NCBI RefSeq assembly: GCF_029784155.1
Contig: NC_073692.1
Coordinates: 153,542,334-153,606,333 of the forward strand
DNA from: Uranotaenia lowii
Taxonomy: Eukaryota; Arthropoda; Insecta; Diptera; Culicidae
Direction: 5' to 3'
DNA length: 64,000 nucleotides
Within the stretch, counting starts at the first letter, position 1; each line of letters opens with the position of its first letter. The position numbers and the translations under genes are program-made. This document shows, in pieces, positions 1 to 11,261 of the stretch. The notes beneath the pieces were generated by a model that saw only the letters and a list, made by a program, of their open reading frames with translations, was not told where the DNA came from and made no database searches.

Positions 1-969
1 CACAGCAAAAAATTTCTAAAAGTATACGGAATCTAAAACACGAGTGATCTATTTTTTTACAAGTGTAATGAAAAAAAGATGTAATTTTTCACTCCTTTTG
101 ATGTAATTTTAGTCTTTTTTCAAAAAGCGGATAGAAATAAATTGTTTTGCTATAATTTTACATTCCGTGATGTAAAAATCAACTGGTCAATGAAATTTAT
201 ATCACAAACAGTGTAAAATTATATCTGTTGAATTAAAAATTGAATGAAACAGTCTGTCTGAGCCATTTGCCAGTTAAGTCAGTATTCGGAAACCGAGTAT
301 CTTGTTTTCAAGACGCAGCTTCAGCATCTCAACACTTTGCTAAAATTGGTAGGTTTCTGTGAAAAATAAACGAATGATTATATTGAAACTAATAAGTTAT
401 GTCTCGATTACAGCGTCGGCTGATTTTGCAGTGGCAGAGATCCGATAAGATTGTCTGGAGAGGAATTTGCCTGAACAATCCAAGGCCTTTGTTAACAAAA
501 ACACATCCTGACCCGGCTGATGACGTGTGAATCCGGACCATGAAAGTGCGGAAAGGTATTCCCTTTGGTCCCCCAGTGACGCTGACTGGTTGGAATATCA
601 ACAGGATATATATGTTCGTGTACAACATTGCCTCAGTCTGGCGGTGCTCGTGATGGTGGGTGTTCTTTTTTCCATTACAATTGATGTTTTTTGCTTAAAA
701 AATAAATGTTTAATAATAGTAATATAGTGTATTTAATTGACATAAGACTTGAATATTTGATAAAAACTGCTAATATCGAGAAAAAAATATATAAAATTTT
801 ACATCGCTGTGTATTTTTACACGACAATAAGCTGTTCTCTTTTCGTGCATCGTTTTTGGTCTAAATTTACACGCCTCAATGTAACGATGATGTAAATTTA
901 GATTGAAAACGATGTTCCGTTTTCGTGCATCGTTTTCAATCTAAAATTACACGAATTTTTCTTGCTGTG
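1..969. mobile_element. TA-flanked TIR element (CACAGCAAAAA family), left flank outside window
   Basis: The window opens with CACAGCAAAAAATTT, and the complementary AAATTTTTC..GCTGTG ends at 969, followed by TA. These are terminal inverted repeats of a TA-inserting DNA transposon relative. The interior repeats short stretches such as TGTAAATTTAGATTGAAAAC and its complement near 890-945, giving a small subterminal hairpin. I see no transposase. A 276-bp relative with the same ends lies at 52997-53272. The left TSD cannot be checked because the element starts at base 1. Confidence 0.6.
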
Positions 970-971
970 TA

Positions 972-1880
972 CAATGACGACCCCTTTTGTATACCCCTTA
1001 GTGCGTTAGCTTTTAAGCTTTTTAAGCTTTTCTCCGAAGCGTTTGATAAAACGCTTGATGTTTGTAGTTGCATCATTGCAGGCGCATTGGCTCAGTTGCA
1101 TTGGTTTTCGAAGCAGCTACAAATATTTTCCCGCCTTTTGCTATACAATTGGCCGTGATAGTTGATGAATGAATATATAATTCATCATGTCAAAACGATC
1201 AACATTTTCCGAGTATGAAAATTTATCATGAAACATATCCTATTGACACAGGACCGGCTGTCGTAATTCTACGTTAACCTTGCGGTCGTGGCTTATGTAC
1301 AACCTCTTTAACTTTTTTCAATATTTTTCGATTATTTTTCCTGTTAAGGAGAATTTAGCATGTTTCACATCTTTAAAACCAGTACTGGACTCCTATGAAC
1401 ATAAAACATGGTTGCAGAAATTTATTTGACTAATTTAATTTTGATTTAAAAATCGATTTAGTCACTGTTCAGGAATTGTCGCTTTGGGGTTAAATTGATC
1501 AGTCTCTATTTTGACGGTTTTAACGAGTTTTCTTGATCATAAAGAAAAAATAAAAACACCTTTTTAATTGTCTACAAATTCTAATTTATCAATTTTACCT
1601 TGCTTTTAACGGTTTCTTTTAAAAACATTTATCATCGAAAAAAAACAATGATCTAGGGGGAAAAAGAAAAATAATTACTAATTAGTTTACGCTCCAAAAA
1701 ACAAATAAAACTTTACCTTCTCACATTCCCCTAGGCCCTCCCACTATTTCCATTTGCATTTTTCCTTCAAAGTTAATCATTTGAAAGGATTCCTATCCAT
1801 TTGTCCAATAAGGGCTAACTCTTGTAAAATGTCCATCCTTTTTAAATATCAAAAATTTATGATTAAATGATTATATATAC
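972..1880. other. Unassigned AT-rich sequence
   Basis: Nothing supportable is seen here. A 77-codon open frame (925-1158) overlaps the right end of the preceding TIR element and shows no recognisable domain. Confidence 0.5.
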
Positions 1881-1883
1881 ATA

Positions 1884-3528
1884 CTAGCTGACCCGGTGTG
1901 CTTTGCTACATCTTTAAAAATTAAATGATATTTTCAAAAACTATTCAAACTTTGATTGTTTTATTGGCATAATTTTAAATCAAATTATAACATAACCGCA
2001 ACCGCTGTAAAATGGAGCTGCAGCTGAAGTTTAAAATCGTAACACAAAGATAACTTGAACTTTCATTCTGAATCTTGCTCTATAAATTTGTGTTAATTAT
2101 CTGATAATTTTAATCTGTCTAAAGGGTCTCAAATTAATCGTACGCAAACAATCTAACTTATATCATATGGTTGTTTTTCTTGATATGCTCTGGATTTATG
2201 CTAAAAAACTGATGAGAAAGCCCCCTCCCCTATCCTTCCCTTCACCCACTGCTGAATGGAGGTCGTGATCTTTAATAATCATACCCATTTTTTTCGTTCC
2301 CAAAAATCCTCTTATATCAAATATAGTTCCATTGGTTGATAAGTTTTGAAGCTTTACAACAAAATGTATATGGAGCCTCCTCCTTTCTTCCCCTCTCTAC
2401 ACTGTAAAGCATAAAGGTCTATAATAATCGTAGATACATATCTCGTAATCAAGTGCCTTTCCATGCCATATTTGTCTCCATTTGTTGGCTTCGCTAGCAT
2501 AAATTGAGAACTTATGCTAACAAAATTGTATTGGGCTCACCTCCCTCCTCACTGAAAGGAGGATGGTGTGTCAGATAATCATAGAATTATATTATATCTT
2601 TTTATCTTTCCGCTGAAAAAAGGCAGGGCTTCAATTTATAATAGAAACATTTCTCGTATCCAAATACACTCACATGCCAAATATGGTTCAATTTGCTCGA
2701 TCAACTCTCCAGTTATACTGAAAATTGTAAGGGAGACCTTTCCTCCCCCTTTCCAGCCACCTCTTTGAAGGAGTGAGGGATATCAAATATTTATAGAAGC
2801 ATTTCTCGTACCCAAATATCGTACCATGCCAAATTTGGTTCCATTTACTGTTGTAGTTCTTGATGCAGTAACAATTGTATGAAGCTCCCCTCCTTCTTTC
2901 TTTTCTCCCCGCTGGAAAAAGGAAGGAGTCTAAAACAATCATTAGAACATGTCACGTTCCCAAATACCCGCCCATGCCAAATTTGGTTCCATTTACTTAA
3001 TAAGTTTTTGAGTTATGTAAAAAATTATAAAAGAGGCCTCCTCCCCCTTTAATATCCCTCTACTGGAAAGAGGGAGAGGTCTCAAATAATCATAGAAATA
3101 TTTTTCGTATCCAAATACCTTCCCGTGCCAAATTTAGTCCCAATATCTTGATCAGTTATCGAGTTATATAAAAAATTGAAAGGTAGCCCCTCTCCCCCCC
3201 TTCTTTTCACTGCACTGAGAGGAGAGAGGGGTACCTAATATTCATAGAATTATTCCTCGTTTCCAAATACCACCCCATGCCAAATTTGATACTTTTTGCT
3301 TGATGGGTTTTCGAGTTATGCAAAAAATTGACTTTTGTTTGGGAGGCCCCTCTCTCCCTTCATGAGAGAGGTAGGGGTCTCAAACCAAAATACGAACTTT
3401 CCCCTGCCTCCAATACCCCCACCTGCCAAGTTTCACGTAAATCGGTTCAGTAGTTTCCGAGTCTATAGGGAACAGTCAGACAGACAGACAGACAGACAGA
3501 CAGAAATTCATTTTTATATACAATAGAT
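1884..3528 (+). mobile_element. Long interspersed repeat with ~150-bp internal units and (CAGA)n tail, copy A
   Basis: It starts with ACTAGCTGACCCGGTGTGCT and ends with a CAGA microsatellite (about 3477-3504) followed by AAATTCATTTTTATATA. Between them lie about six degenerate units of roughly 150 bp. Each has a C-rich/G-rich pair (CCTCCCCC...GAGGGAGGGG), then a CTCGTATCCAAATACC-like block, CCATGCCAAATTTGG, and GAGTTAT(G)..AAAAAATT. The CCGAGTCTATAGGGAACAG core next to a GTCY-type microsatellite recalls the non-autonomous Helitron-like DINE-1/mini-me/HINE group; that link is inference. A second copy of nearly equal length is at 30697-32371. No protein is encoded. Confidence 0.7.
3477..3504 (+). 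repeat. (CAGA)n microsatellite in copy A
   Basis: About seven CAGA repeats directly follow the conserved GTCTATAGGGAACAGTCAGA block. The same arrangement recurs at 32326-32348. Confidence 0.9.
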
Positions 3529-3570
3529 ACAAAGAATAAAAGTTGTTCTTTCATTTTCATCCACCTGTTT

Positions 3571-3836
3571 GCTTCCAAATATTTTTTGGTATCATCAGGA
3601 GAGCTGTTTGTTTGCGAGCCTAGGAAGAAATAGTTATTTTAAGATTTAGAAATTAAATGTTTACTCATAGAAAATACAAACTAAATTTTGTCTATTTGAT
3701 ACTCAATTAATAGGCTTTCAAACGTAGAAAACAGTTTTCAAAAATTCAAACTATAGACTTAGTTATTGATGATAATGTGGAAAAATTTATTGATGTTAGA
3801 AGTTACCCCGGTGATCAAAGTTACACCGTTTTACGG
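3571..3836 (-). mobile_element. CCGTAAACTGG-family MITE, degenerate minus-strand copy
   Basis: Read on the minus strand it matches the MITE at 10922-11197: a terminal CCGTAAAAC, then GTGTAACTTTGATCACCGGGG, a block corresponding to ATCATCATTAACTAAG, and GGCTCGCAAACAAACAGCTC near the far end. The right end (3836) is followed by TA. The left end is eroded, so the 5' limit is approximate. Confidence 0.6.
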
Positions 3837-3996
3837 TAAATCTACTTCGATAGTCTAACGTTAAAAACAATTGAAGATGTCACAGTTGCAAATTTGAAAA
3901 ATCTTCCAGATCAGAAACCAGGTCCATAATATTACAGCGCCTATAACGACAAGGAAGGGTTTGAAAACAGTTTTGAAAGCTGTGTTTGAAAACATA

Positions 3997-4640
3997 CACA
4001 ATAAACGAAAATTACCGAGTTCGGTAATTTTTTTACCGAAATCCTAACATGGGTAAATCACATTTTCGTAGATGATGGAAAGAATTAAAGAAACGTGAGC
4101 TATCAAAGAACGAAAGAACATAAGCCGTAAATATCATGAATTTTTCGAATAAGATACAACGGCTCACCGGCAGGACTGGAACCTGCAATCTCCGCTTCAG
4201 TACAACGGCGCGTTAGCCAATTTCACCACTGCCGATCAACACCCATCGATTCGGGATTTTAACCGAGCAAGCACATGGTCGATTGCTTCAGGTTTGCCGG
4301 TTTCACCACGTTCACCGTGGTTCATGATATTTACGGCTTATGTTCTTCCGTTCTTTGATAGCTCACGTTTCTTTAATTCTTTCCATCATCTACGAAAATG
4401 TGATTATTTTCAGGTACAAAGATGTACCAAACGATTTCATAACATCAGTATTGATGGGTAAATCGTTAAACTGTTCGGTAATTTTTTCGGTAAAAAATAA
4501 ACGAACATCGGTAAATGAAGAATCGATTTACCGATGTTCGTTTATTTTTTACCGAAAAAAATTCCGAACAGTTTAACGATTTACCCATGTTAGGATTTCG
4601 GTAAAAAAATTACCGAACCCGGTAATTTTCGTTTACTGTG
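3997..4640. mobile_element. Compound foldback element with stacked hairpins, TA flanks
   Basis: The termini CACAATAAACGAAAATTACC and its near-complement form inverted repeats over 60 bp long, and both ends are flanked by TA. A second inverted pair pairs 4060-4140 with about 4320-4405. A third, almost perfect hairpin runs from about 4456 to 4588 around a short GAAGAATCG loop. The 4142-4319 loop holds a tRNA-like sequence on the minus strand. No transposase is present, so this is a non-autonomous TA-inserting foldback. Confidence 0.8.
4161..4237 (-). other. tRNA-like sequence in foldback loop (not a functional tRNA)
   Basis: On the minus strand there is a box-A-like TGGTGAAATTGGCTAACGCG, a plausible anticodon arm with a 7-nt loop (GTACTGA), and a T-arm GCAGG-TTCCAGT-CCTGC containing a B-box-like GGTTCCAGTCC. 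The acceptor strands pair only partly (CGGC with GCCG, then mismatches). This indicates a tRNA-derived relic that may retain internal pol III promoter elements rather than an intact gene. Confidence 0.55.
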
Positions 4641-4642
4641 TA

Positions 4643-5535
4643 TATCTATCAAGAAAGGGCATTACATTACAAGAAATTTAACTTTGAATGCTAGTTACAC
4701 AGTTCGCTGTTATCTGTACTAAGTTAATACAAAAAGCAATTCGCGTGTAGCAAAATGACAAGACGAATAATTATCTGAAAGTCCTCTGCCCCCAAGAATA
4801 AGAATAGCAGTCCAATTTAGTGCGCTACGCGTTCTAAAAAGGTTATCGGAATGCGGTGTTAGTATTCGAGACGAAATTTTTAGTACAGATTTGATTTTTG
4901 TTATTCATTATGGATGCCCGGATACACCGCAGTTTTGTTAACGCATGCGCTAAACTGCATCTTTAGATATATTTTCCAGCAAATTTTCATGGCAAATCAC
5001 CGCATACCCGACACTATGGCTTCGTATGGACTATTGTGCCGTGAATGTTTTTCGTGTATGTGATAGTACTATGCATTATTCGAGAGGATTAGTCAATAAC
5101 CTACACAGCCGTTTTTAAATTCAAAACATTTTACATGTTCTGAATCTTCTACAGGTATTTGTCACATGTGTATATACCTGCCCGGCTAGCATCGATTGGT
5201 CATTCTATTTTTTATATATTCAATGAAATATATAAAATGGATGTACAGTGAAATGTGTTTACCATACCATGCCAACACAAAAATCATACCATTCCATTGA
5301 ACTCCAATCTTACCTATGATTGAGCTCTCAACGAAATTACAGAATCTGGTTTAAATACAGATTTTTTTAGATTTTATACCGATTAAAAAGATATTATGCC
5401 TCGGAAACTCAGATTGAAATGTGGCAACGCTGCTCGTCGGTCGATTTGGTTTCATTCTCTGTTTGCTGCCGATCTGAACAGACGTTGCTGCGCTTCCATC
5501 TGGGTTTGGACCCCTCCAGTGGTAATCCAACTCAG
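4643..5535. other. Unassigned AT-rich sequence
   Basis: No convincing gene or repeat structure is seen. The sequence just upstream of the Tc1-like fragment (from about 5400) is GC-richer and may be a decayed part of that element. Confidence 0.4.
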
Positions 5536-5555
5536 ATATCAATTTGCAGTAGTTC

Positions 5556-5711
5556 AAGAAACATGAAGGTGTGGAGGTCCTGAAGCGACATCTCGAGACA
5601 GCCTGGGATAAAATACCACAAGAACACCTGCGGGCCTCATACGATGCGTTCCTCGACCGTCTGCGCCGAGTGGTTAAACTCAAAGGCGAACAAGTCGAAC
5701 TTTACCAGTGA
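5556..5711 (+). pseudogene. Tc1-like transposase C-terminal fragment
   Basis: One plus-strand frame reads KHEGVEVLKRHLETAWDKIP, continues through LRASYDAFLDRLRRVVKLKG and ends at a TGA at 5709-5711. The pattern 'LKRHL..AWDKIP..HLRASYDAFLDRLRRVVKLKG' is typical of the C-terminal tail after the DDE catalytic domain in Tc1-type transposases. The catalytic region is missing upstream and no TIRs could be paired, so this is a truncated relic. Family level is moderately confident; exact boundaries are not. Confidence 0.6.
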
Positions 5712-8390
5712 GTTTTGAAAAAGTATTTTGTTTTCAAGGGAAATTGAATGAATTTTAATTTCTGTGATTTGAAGGTTTTAAGATAGAAAAAAAGGGTATT
5801 TCTCAAAAAATAAAATGTGTAAGAATTTTCAGATTCAACGTGATTCGTCTGCTATAAATCATTACATGTGTCAAGCATGTACCCACAAAAACTTTCTACA
5901 CACGTCAGCCGGACGGAATCGAAATAATTCCACGAAAACCATGAATTAGTCTCCACTTTTACCCTTTCCGGCAAAAGAAAGAAAGAGGGGTCACAATATC
6001 TGAGCCCTCCCGTAGTCGTTGCTGCAGGATGGGTGAGGAATGTCGAACGTGTTACGATTTGATCAACAACCGAAGAATCTTTCCCACTCGACGACCTTTT
6101 TACGACGCCATCATCACTGCTACTCTGGACTGAGCTGAGAAGTTGCAATCTGTAAATGTCCTACTAGGTTAGAAATGATTGAGCAGAACTTGGCGACATC
6201 ATCCGGAAAAGACGCCCGGCCAAATGCCTCGTTCTCGTCTTCGTCTTTACAAGCAACCGAGCTATTAAAATACCATTAACTAAATAGGATGAAAGTGTAA
6301 ACGTCTTGAGTTTTTTTTCTTCTCTCTATTAGACTGCCGCTTTTTACCAACTTCTGATGGAGTGGCACGCCTTACGGTATGTCGAGGTCTACGAACCTAG
6401 GGTGGCCAGATGAGTTTGTTGAGCATTGATCCTTTTGAACTGATTGTAAGAATTATTTTTTATGATTTTCATATTAGGAGGTTTTTTTAAACAACACAGA
6501 GTATAAAATATAGTTCTACGTTCTATTTTAAATATAACACTTTTATTCAAAAACAAATATTCATGATTGATTCTCGATGTACCTACTGTAAATGTCATAC
6601 ATAGAGCTAAAAATATAATAAATTCAACTATATTTCTTTGATTTGATTCTTGATTCCATCTATAAATATAGATGATTTAACTATATTCTCTGATTGATTA
6701 ACCCTCTAGTGCCCAACCCTGCCTTTAAACGGCACTTTTATAATTAAAATGATGAACTGGAATAATTGGTGGAACAAATGGTTAGCATTTTTTTCCGTGA
6801 AAAAATCAAATAAATGGCAGCCCTATCAGGAAAACCGATGTATGTATGGCTTCCAATAACCATCAAACACGTCCTGGCAATAATTCATTGAACCAGAAAG
6901 AACGAAGAAAGAGAAAACCGGCCAAGCTGTTCTATGGTAGAGCCCAAAAGCAGTGTTGAAGACATCGAACACAGTAACGGTCTGTGAGAGGCATACTAAA
7001 GAAGGTTCTTCCGAAAGTTTTACCACCTCCGTCCCATCACCTCTAGAATTGTTGACTGGGTCAGCCATTGAATGGGCTTTACCTACCCCTCCACTTCCTG
7101 CCGGCTTCCGCAATCTATGGACGAAGTCCGCTCCAACAAACTTCTATATCGTCAAAATTGAGGCGTTCGACTTTGCCGTATCGGCTTAATTCGGCTTCGC
7201 TATTGATGGGAAAAATTGGACTTGAAGTAACCACTTGTTGAGGCGGAAAAAATGTTTACAACTCGCCGTTTGCTGTTGATATTGGTTTGGGGAACCTTCC
7301 GGGCAGCCATGGGCCTTGGACTTTCCCACATAAAACTTCCGAAATGGTTTCCGTTGGAATGTTGGAAGTTCATTCTTCGCAGATGGGCCAAAAATGAAGA
7401 CCAATGAAGGAGAAATTTTACACTTAATTTCAGCAAACGGCTTTTCTAGCAGGGGACATCAATTTTGGAAGGCAGTGTTTCCACCTGAAGGTCGTTGAAA
7501 CACATTTTCATCATGAAAGTTTGGGACGAGCATTCTAAAAGTTTCCTGACCTTAGTGCTTGAAATATTTTCTAAGCTTCGCTATCAATCAACTAACCACT
7601 CCCCCAATGCTTCAGAAAGTTTTAGATGGACTAGTATCTTATGTGATGGAATTTTAAAGAAAATGAAATTCATTTCAAAGATAAAAAAGAAAAGGAAATA
7701 GTTATTAATTGTACTCCTGAAACATAGCTATAACTATTTTAAATTAATAATATTAGTTTAATGCTTTTTTGAACTACGCAAACTCATTCATAAATCATTG
7801 GTAATCTAAAATTGGCAGCTGAATCCGAAAATGAAATTAATTTCAGTTGAACTGCTAGAATTATGAAATTTTGCTAGGAGAAAATAAGTGATTATACAAA
7901 GATCCATATATTTAGCAATACATAAATTTGAAATTCATTTTTTCATATTGAACGTGAATACATTCGCTATTGATTCTAACTTCACTTGTGAATAAAATTT
8001 ACAGTATTAGACATTTATGTGAATCTATGATAAACATATTTTTAAAGACGCACTTTTTGAGGAAAAATTGAATTTCATGGGCGGCTTTGGACTAGATTTA
8101 AACATTTAAAATATTCCATTTTCTGTGAACCTTAAATTTCAGTATAAAACGAAAATTTAAACAGGTTTATTATCAAAATCGATTGAAAGTTGTAGAAGTT
8201 ATGTTTTTTTAACAACTTGTGTTTGTTTTTTTCTATATTCCATAACTTCTTTATTACAAAAGATAAAATGGAAAAAAAGTAATTGTATGTTTTTTTTACA
8301 TTTCAACGTATCATAAAGCATTTTTTTTTATTTTTAAAAAGTTATTTTTCCCATATTCTGACTGTTTGAAGAAAAGCATTTTTGTATTTT
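5712..8390. other. Mixed AT-rich and moderately GC-rich unassigned DNA
   Basis: Two stretches (about 5850-6370 and 6830-7420) have more balanced base composition and short open frames on both strands (for example 6826-7113 minus and 7186-7404 minus), but none has a recognisable domain or codon pattern. They could be unique host DNA or decayed repeats. The sequence from 6703 (CCCTCTAGTGCCCAACCCTG) resembles the terminus of a mosquito-type MITE, but no partner end was found. From 7700 to 8390 the sequence is featureless and AT-rich. Confidence 0.4.
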
Positions 8391-8396
8391 GAAAAA

Positions 8397-9058
8397 GGTG
8401 GGGAATTCTGGGCCAGTTTATCCAAATTAACCAAAAACATGCAAAGTTTATGAGTTGACCCAAAACTGTAATTTCATCATTCGTTTCGTTATTTTAAAGT
8501 AGTTGTAAAATAGTAGTAAAGTAGATTAGAAAATTTAAAATAGAGCTGCGCATGATCGAAAATTTTCGAAAACCTGGCTCACGAACGTTTCAGCAAAATT
8601 CCTCATATAGGATGGACAACATATTTTTCATAACTCTTCATTTAGCATACAGATAGGAAAAAAGTATTTTAAGTTCTGAATGTGTAAAAATACATGAAAA
8701 AAAATAGGTGGCCCACGATCCCCACAAGTTGTGATTTGCAAATTGGTTACGTTTGTGTAATTTATTGATGTTTCATCAATAATTCCTTTTCCACGACAAA
8801 ACTAATCATAAGCGTATGAGCATATTTTTGTTATGAACTATAGGTTCCTCATCGGTGCAAATTGCGGGTGCTTGTCTCATTATATAGGTTTTTTTTTTTA
8901 TTTTTTGTAACCTATAAAGAAGCATATAATGCGTATTTCAGTCAACAACATATAGAAAAATACGCTTACGCAAAGCGACGGCGATGACAGATGGATTGAG
9001 ATTTTTATCTCAACACACTACTGAGATATTGAGAGTGGTCCACGTTACCCCACTCTCC
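8397..9058. mobile_element. Possible GGGGAGAGTGGGG-type TIR element
   Basis: The right end CCCCACTCTCCCC (followed by TA at 9059-9060) matches the terminal motif of the element at 14436-15362. A weak candidate left partner is GGTGGGGAATTCTGGGCCA at about 8397. An internal GGTGGCCCACGATCCCCAC at about 8708 repeats the theme. The left boundary is uncertain. Confidence 0.35.
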
Positions 9059-9060
9059 CC

Positions 9061-10800
9061 TAATAATATCGAAGAACCATAGTGTAGGAGAATTAAGCTG
9101 ATTATTGGCTTATCAGAAGGTCACACGCCAAGTTTAAGCAAGATCTGAATACAGGAAAAGCATGCATTGAACCTCAATTTAAAAATTTAAATCGTATAGC
9201 TTGCCAACGACTTATCTTATTTCCACAAACTGGGTCTTGCTGAATTACTTGAAAGTAGAATGCCCATTTCCCGGCCATTTTAGCATTCCCGGGAATCGGG
9301 AAATCTGACGATCCTTTTCCCGGAAATTCTTGGGATCCCGTGAAAAATTCAACATGAAGATATTAACAATAATTGATATTTGGGTAGATACACTATATTT
9401 CGACAGGAGCTAATTGTCGACAAATTTTAATTGAAAGGCTTATTTTTCTATTTGGTGGCTCATGCTATCTGTGTTCATATTTTTCTATTTTTCCTCTCCC
9501 ACTTCAGTATACGTTGAATATAAAAATTCTTCATAATAAGTTGTCAATCAATAATTTGAAAGTAACATTCTAAATTAGCTGTGAAATTCAATGCTATCGA
9601 CCAAATAAGAATGATCACGAAAAAAATCCCCTTTTATTCCATTGAAAGCAACATAACAGGATTCAATGAATGGATGAGGGTCTGAAATCAATGTTTTTGG
9701 TAATTTATTTTATATTTTTGCTAACATTTAAAAAATTTCAACTGTTTCTAAGCTGTCGAAAACTAGCGCTGAAAATTCACCAAATAATATATTTTTCGAC
9801 ACCCACCTTCTTGGGTATGTTTATACTGTTTCCATGGTGTAAAAACGCCGTGAAGTAGACAAGCAATTCCAATATGCAAATATTCATATTCCTGAGCTAA
9901 CAAAGGAGGTGCAAATATGCTTGTCGAAAACTAAAACTTTTTGTGTCGAAAACTAAAATTGAATGTCGAAAACTAGATCATTGAGAGGTTTAAGTAAAAG
10001 GATAATAAAATCGTTGTTTTGAAACTTTTGATCAATAACAAAGGTAGCGAATGAAGAAAAAAGTCTGATTCATATAACCAATCATACTTGAAATGAAAAA
10101 CTTTAGTCAATAAATTTATTTACATGGTTTTTCTGACAAAACATGAAAAAACTGTCAAAATCCCTACAGAAATTGAGAAATGTTTTTCACGATCGATCGA
10201 TAGAAGGGGGCTGGCTAAACGGGGTTATTCATCAAATCTGTTAAATTTTTAGAGTGAAGAAAAAAAAAATAAGTTTAATATTCAATTTTTGTATTTTAAG
10301 AAAACAACTTTTTTTGTATGTCCGAAGTTTCGACCATTTGTGGTGATCTTTTTCAAGGGCATTGAAATTTTATTGAAATTTTATTAGTTTTAAAATTACA
10401 ACCAGCATTGTAAGTTTAATTTTTGCACACATGGCATCTTGTAACTATTTATCTCTGAGAACCCTAATATTTTTTTACAAATGATAGAGAATCTAATGTT
10501 GATCATTTCATCAGAACATTTCAATGCACTACAATCAGTAACTTTCTTGTTATAATAATATTTCTAAAAGTTGGACGGAAAATCAGTCCGTTTTGCTATT
10601 TTATTTTCATGAAAAAATGCTCTGTTTGAGGCGTTCAAGCTATTTTATCGCTACTCCTACCGCTTTGCCGACTTCGGCAAAGTTGTAGTCAGAGAATTTT
10701 CCAGTAAGCCTCATATGTATATTAGAATTTTATATGCACTGTGTGGGAACAAAATGTACAAGAAAAACTAAAAAAGTGAAATTCTCCAAACAAATTTTTT
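9061..10800. other. Unassigned AT-rich sequence with short motif reiterations
   Basis: No gene is recognised. A cluster of CCCGG/CCCGGGAA motifs lies at 9267-9340, and a (T)GTCGAAAACTA motif recurs at about 9757, 9924, 9944 and 9965. Neither could be bounded into an element. Confidence 0.4.
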
Positions 10801-10816
10801 GGTTTTTTTTTCATAC

Positions 10817-10882
10817 TTTTTTTTTTTTTTTTTTTGTTTCGATTATAGTCGTTTTACCATCTTTATGGCATTCGCGACTTTA
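10817..10882 (-). mobile_element. 5'-truncated retroposon tail with poly-A and TSD
   Basis: On the minus strand it reads AAAGTCGCGAATGCCATAAA, then GATGGTAAAACGACTATAAT and CGAAAC followed by about 19 A. The identical 3' end is present at 57629-57834. A 14-bp direct repeat (a T-run ending in TCATAC) flanks it at 10803-10816 and 10883-10896. Poly-A plus a TSD indicates LINE-type retroposition of a heavily 5'-truncated copy. Confidence 0.8.
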
Positions 10883-10921
10883 TTTTTTTTTCATACGAAA
10901 TTTGAAATCAAAACCCGGGTA

Positions 10922-11197
10922 CCGTAAACTGGGGGTACTTTGATCACCGGGGTAACTTTGATCAACATGAAATTGTTGCAGATAATCATCATTAACTAAG
11001 CAAAAAGTTAATCTGAAAACTGTTTACTACGTTTGAAAGCCTATAAATTTAGTTACGAATAAGCTAAATTTGGTTTTTATTAGAAGATTTTTGATGTTCC
11101 TAATAATGTAATTTTCAAAACTTAAAATATCTGGTTTTTGGAAGGCTCACAAACAAACATCTCTCCTGATCAAATTCAAGCATTTAGGAGTTTACGG
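10922..11197 (+). mobile_element. 276-bp CCGTAAACTGG-family MITE
   Basis: The ends CCGTAAACT and AGTTTACGG are inverted and flanked by TA (10920-10921 and 11198-11199). The left subterminal region repeats TACTTTGATCACCGGGG and AACTTTGATCAAC. The body closely follows the first ~270 bp of the 942-bp copy at 28984-29925, then jumps at TTAGGAG directly to the terminal TTTACGG. It is therefore an internal-deletion derivative. Confidence 0.85.
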
Positions 11198-11261
11198 TAC
11201 CTAAATCTTTTGACCAAAACGGAAACTTTTTTGACTACAGGGTTTTTTAAACTCGAACATA

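Noticed and set aside
3477..3504. CRISPR-like or functional satellite array
   Set aside because: It is a simple (CAGA)n microsatellite at the end of an interspersed repeat, without spacers.
4161..4237. A functional tRNA gene
   Set aside because: The T-arm and anticodon arm look acceptable, but the acceptor strands pair poorly, the implied anticodon would be unusual (ACT), and it lies in a foldback element loop.
7186..7436. Overlapping minus-strand frames as an exon of a host gene
   Set aside because: There are two alternative frames over the same DNA, no recognisable domain, and no clear splice-site context that could be defended.
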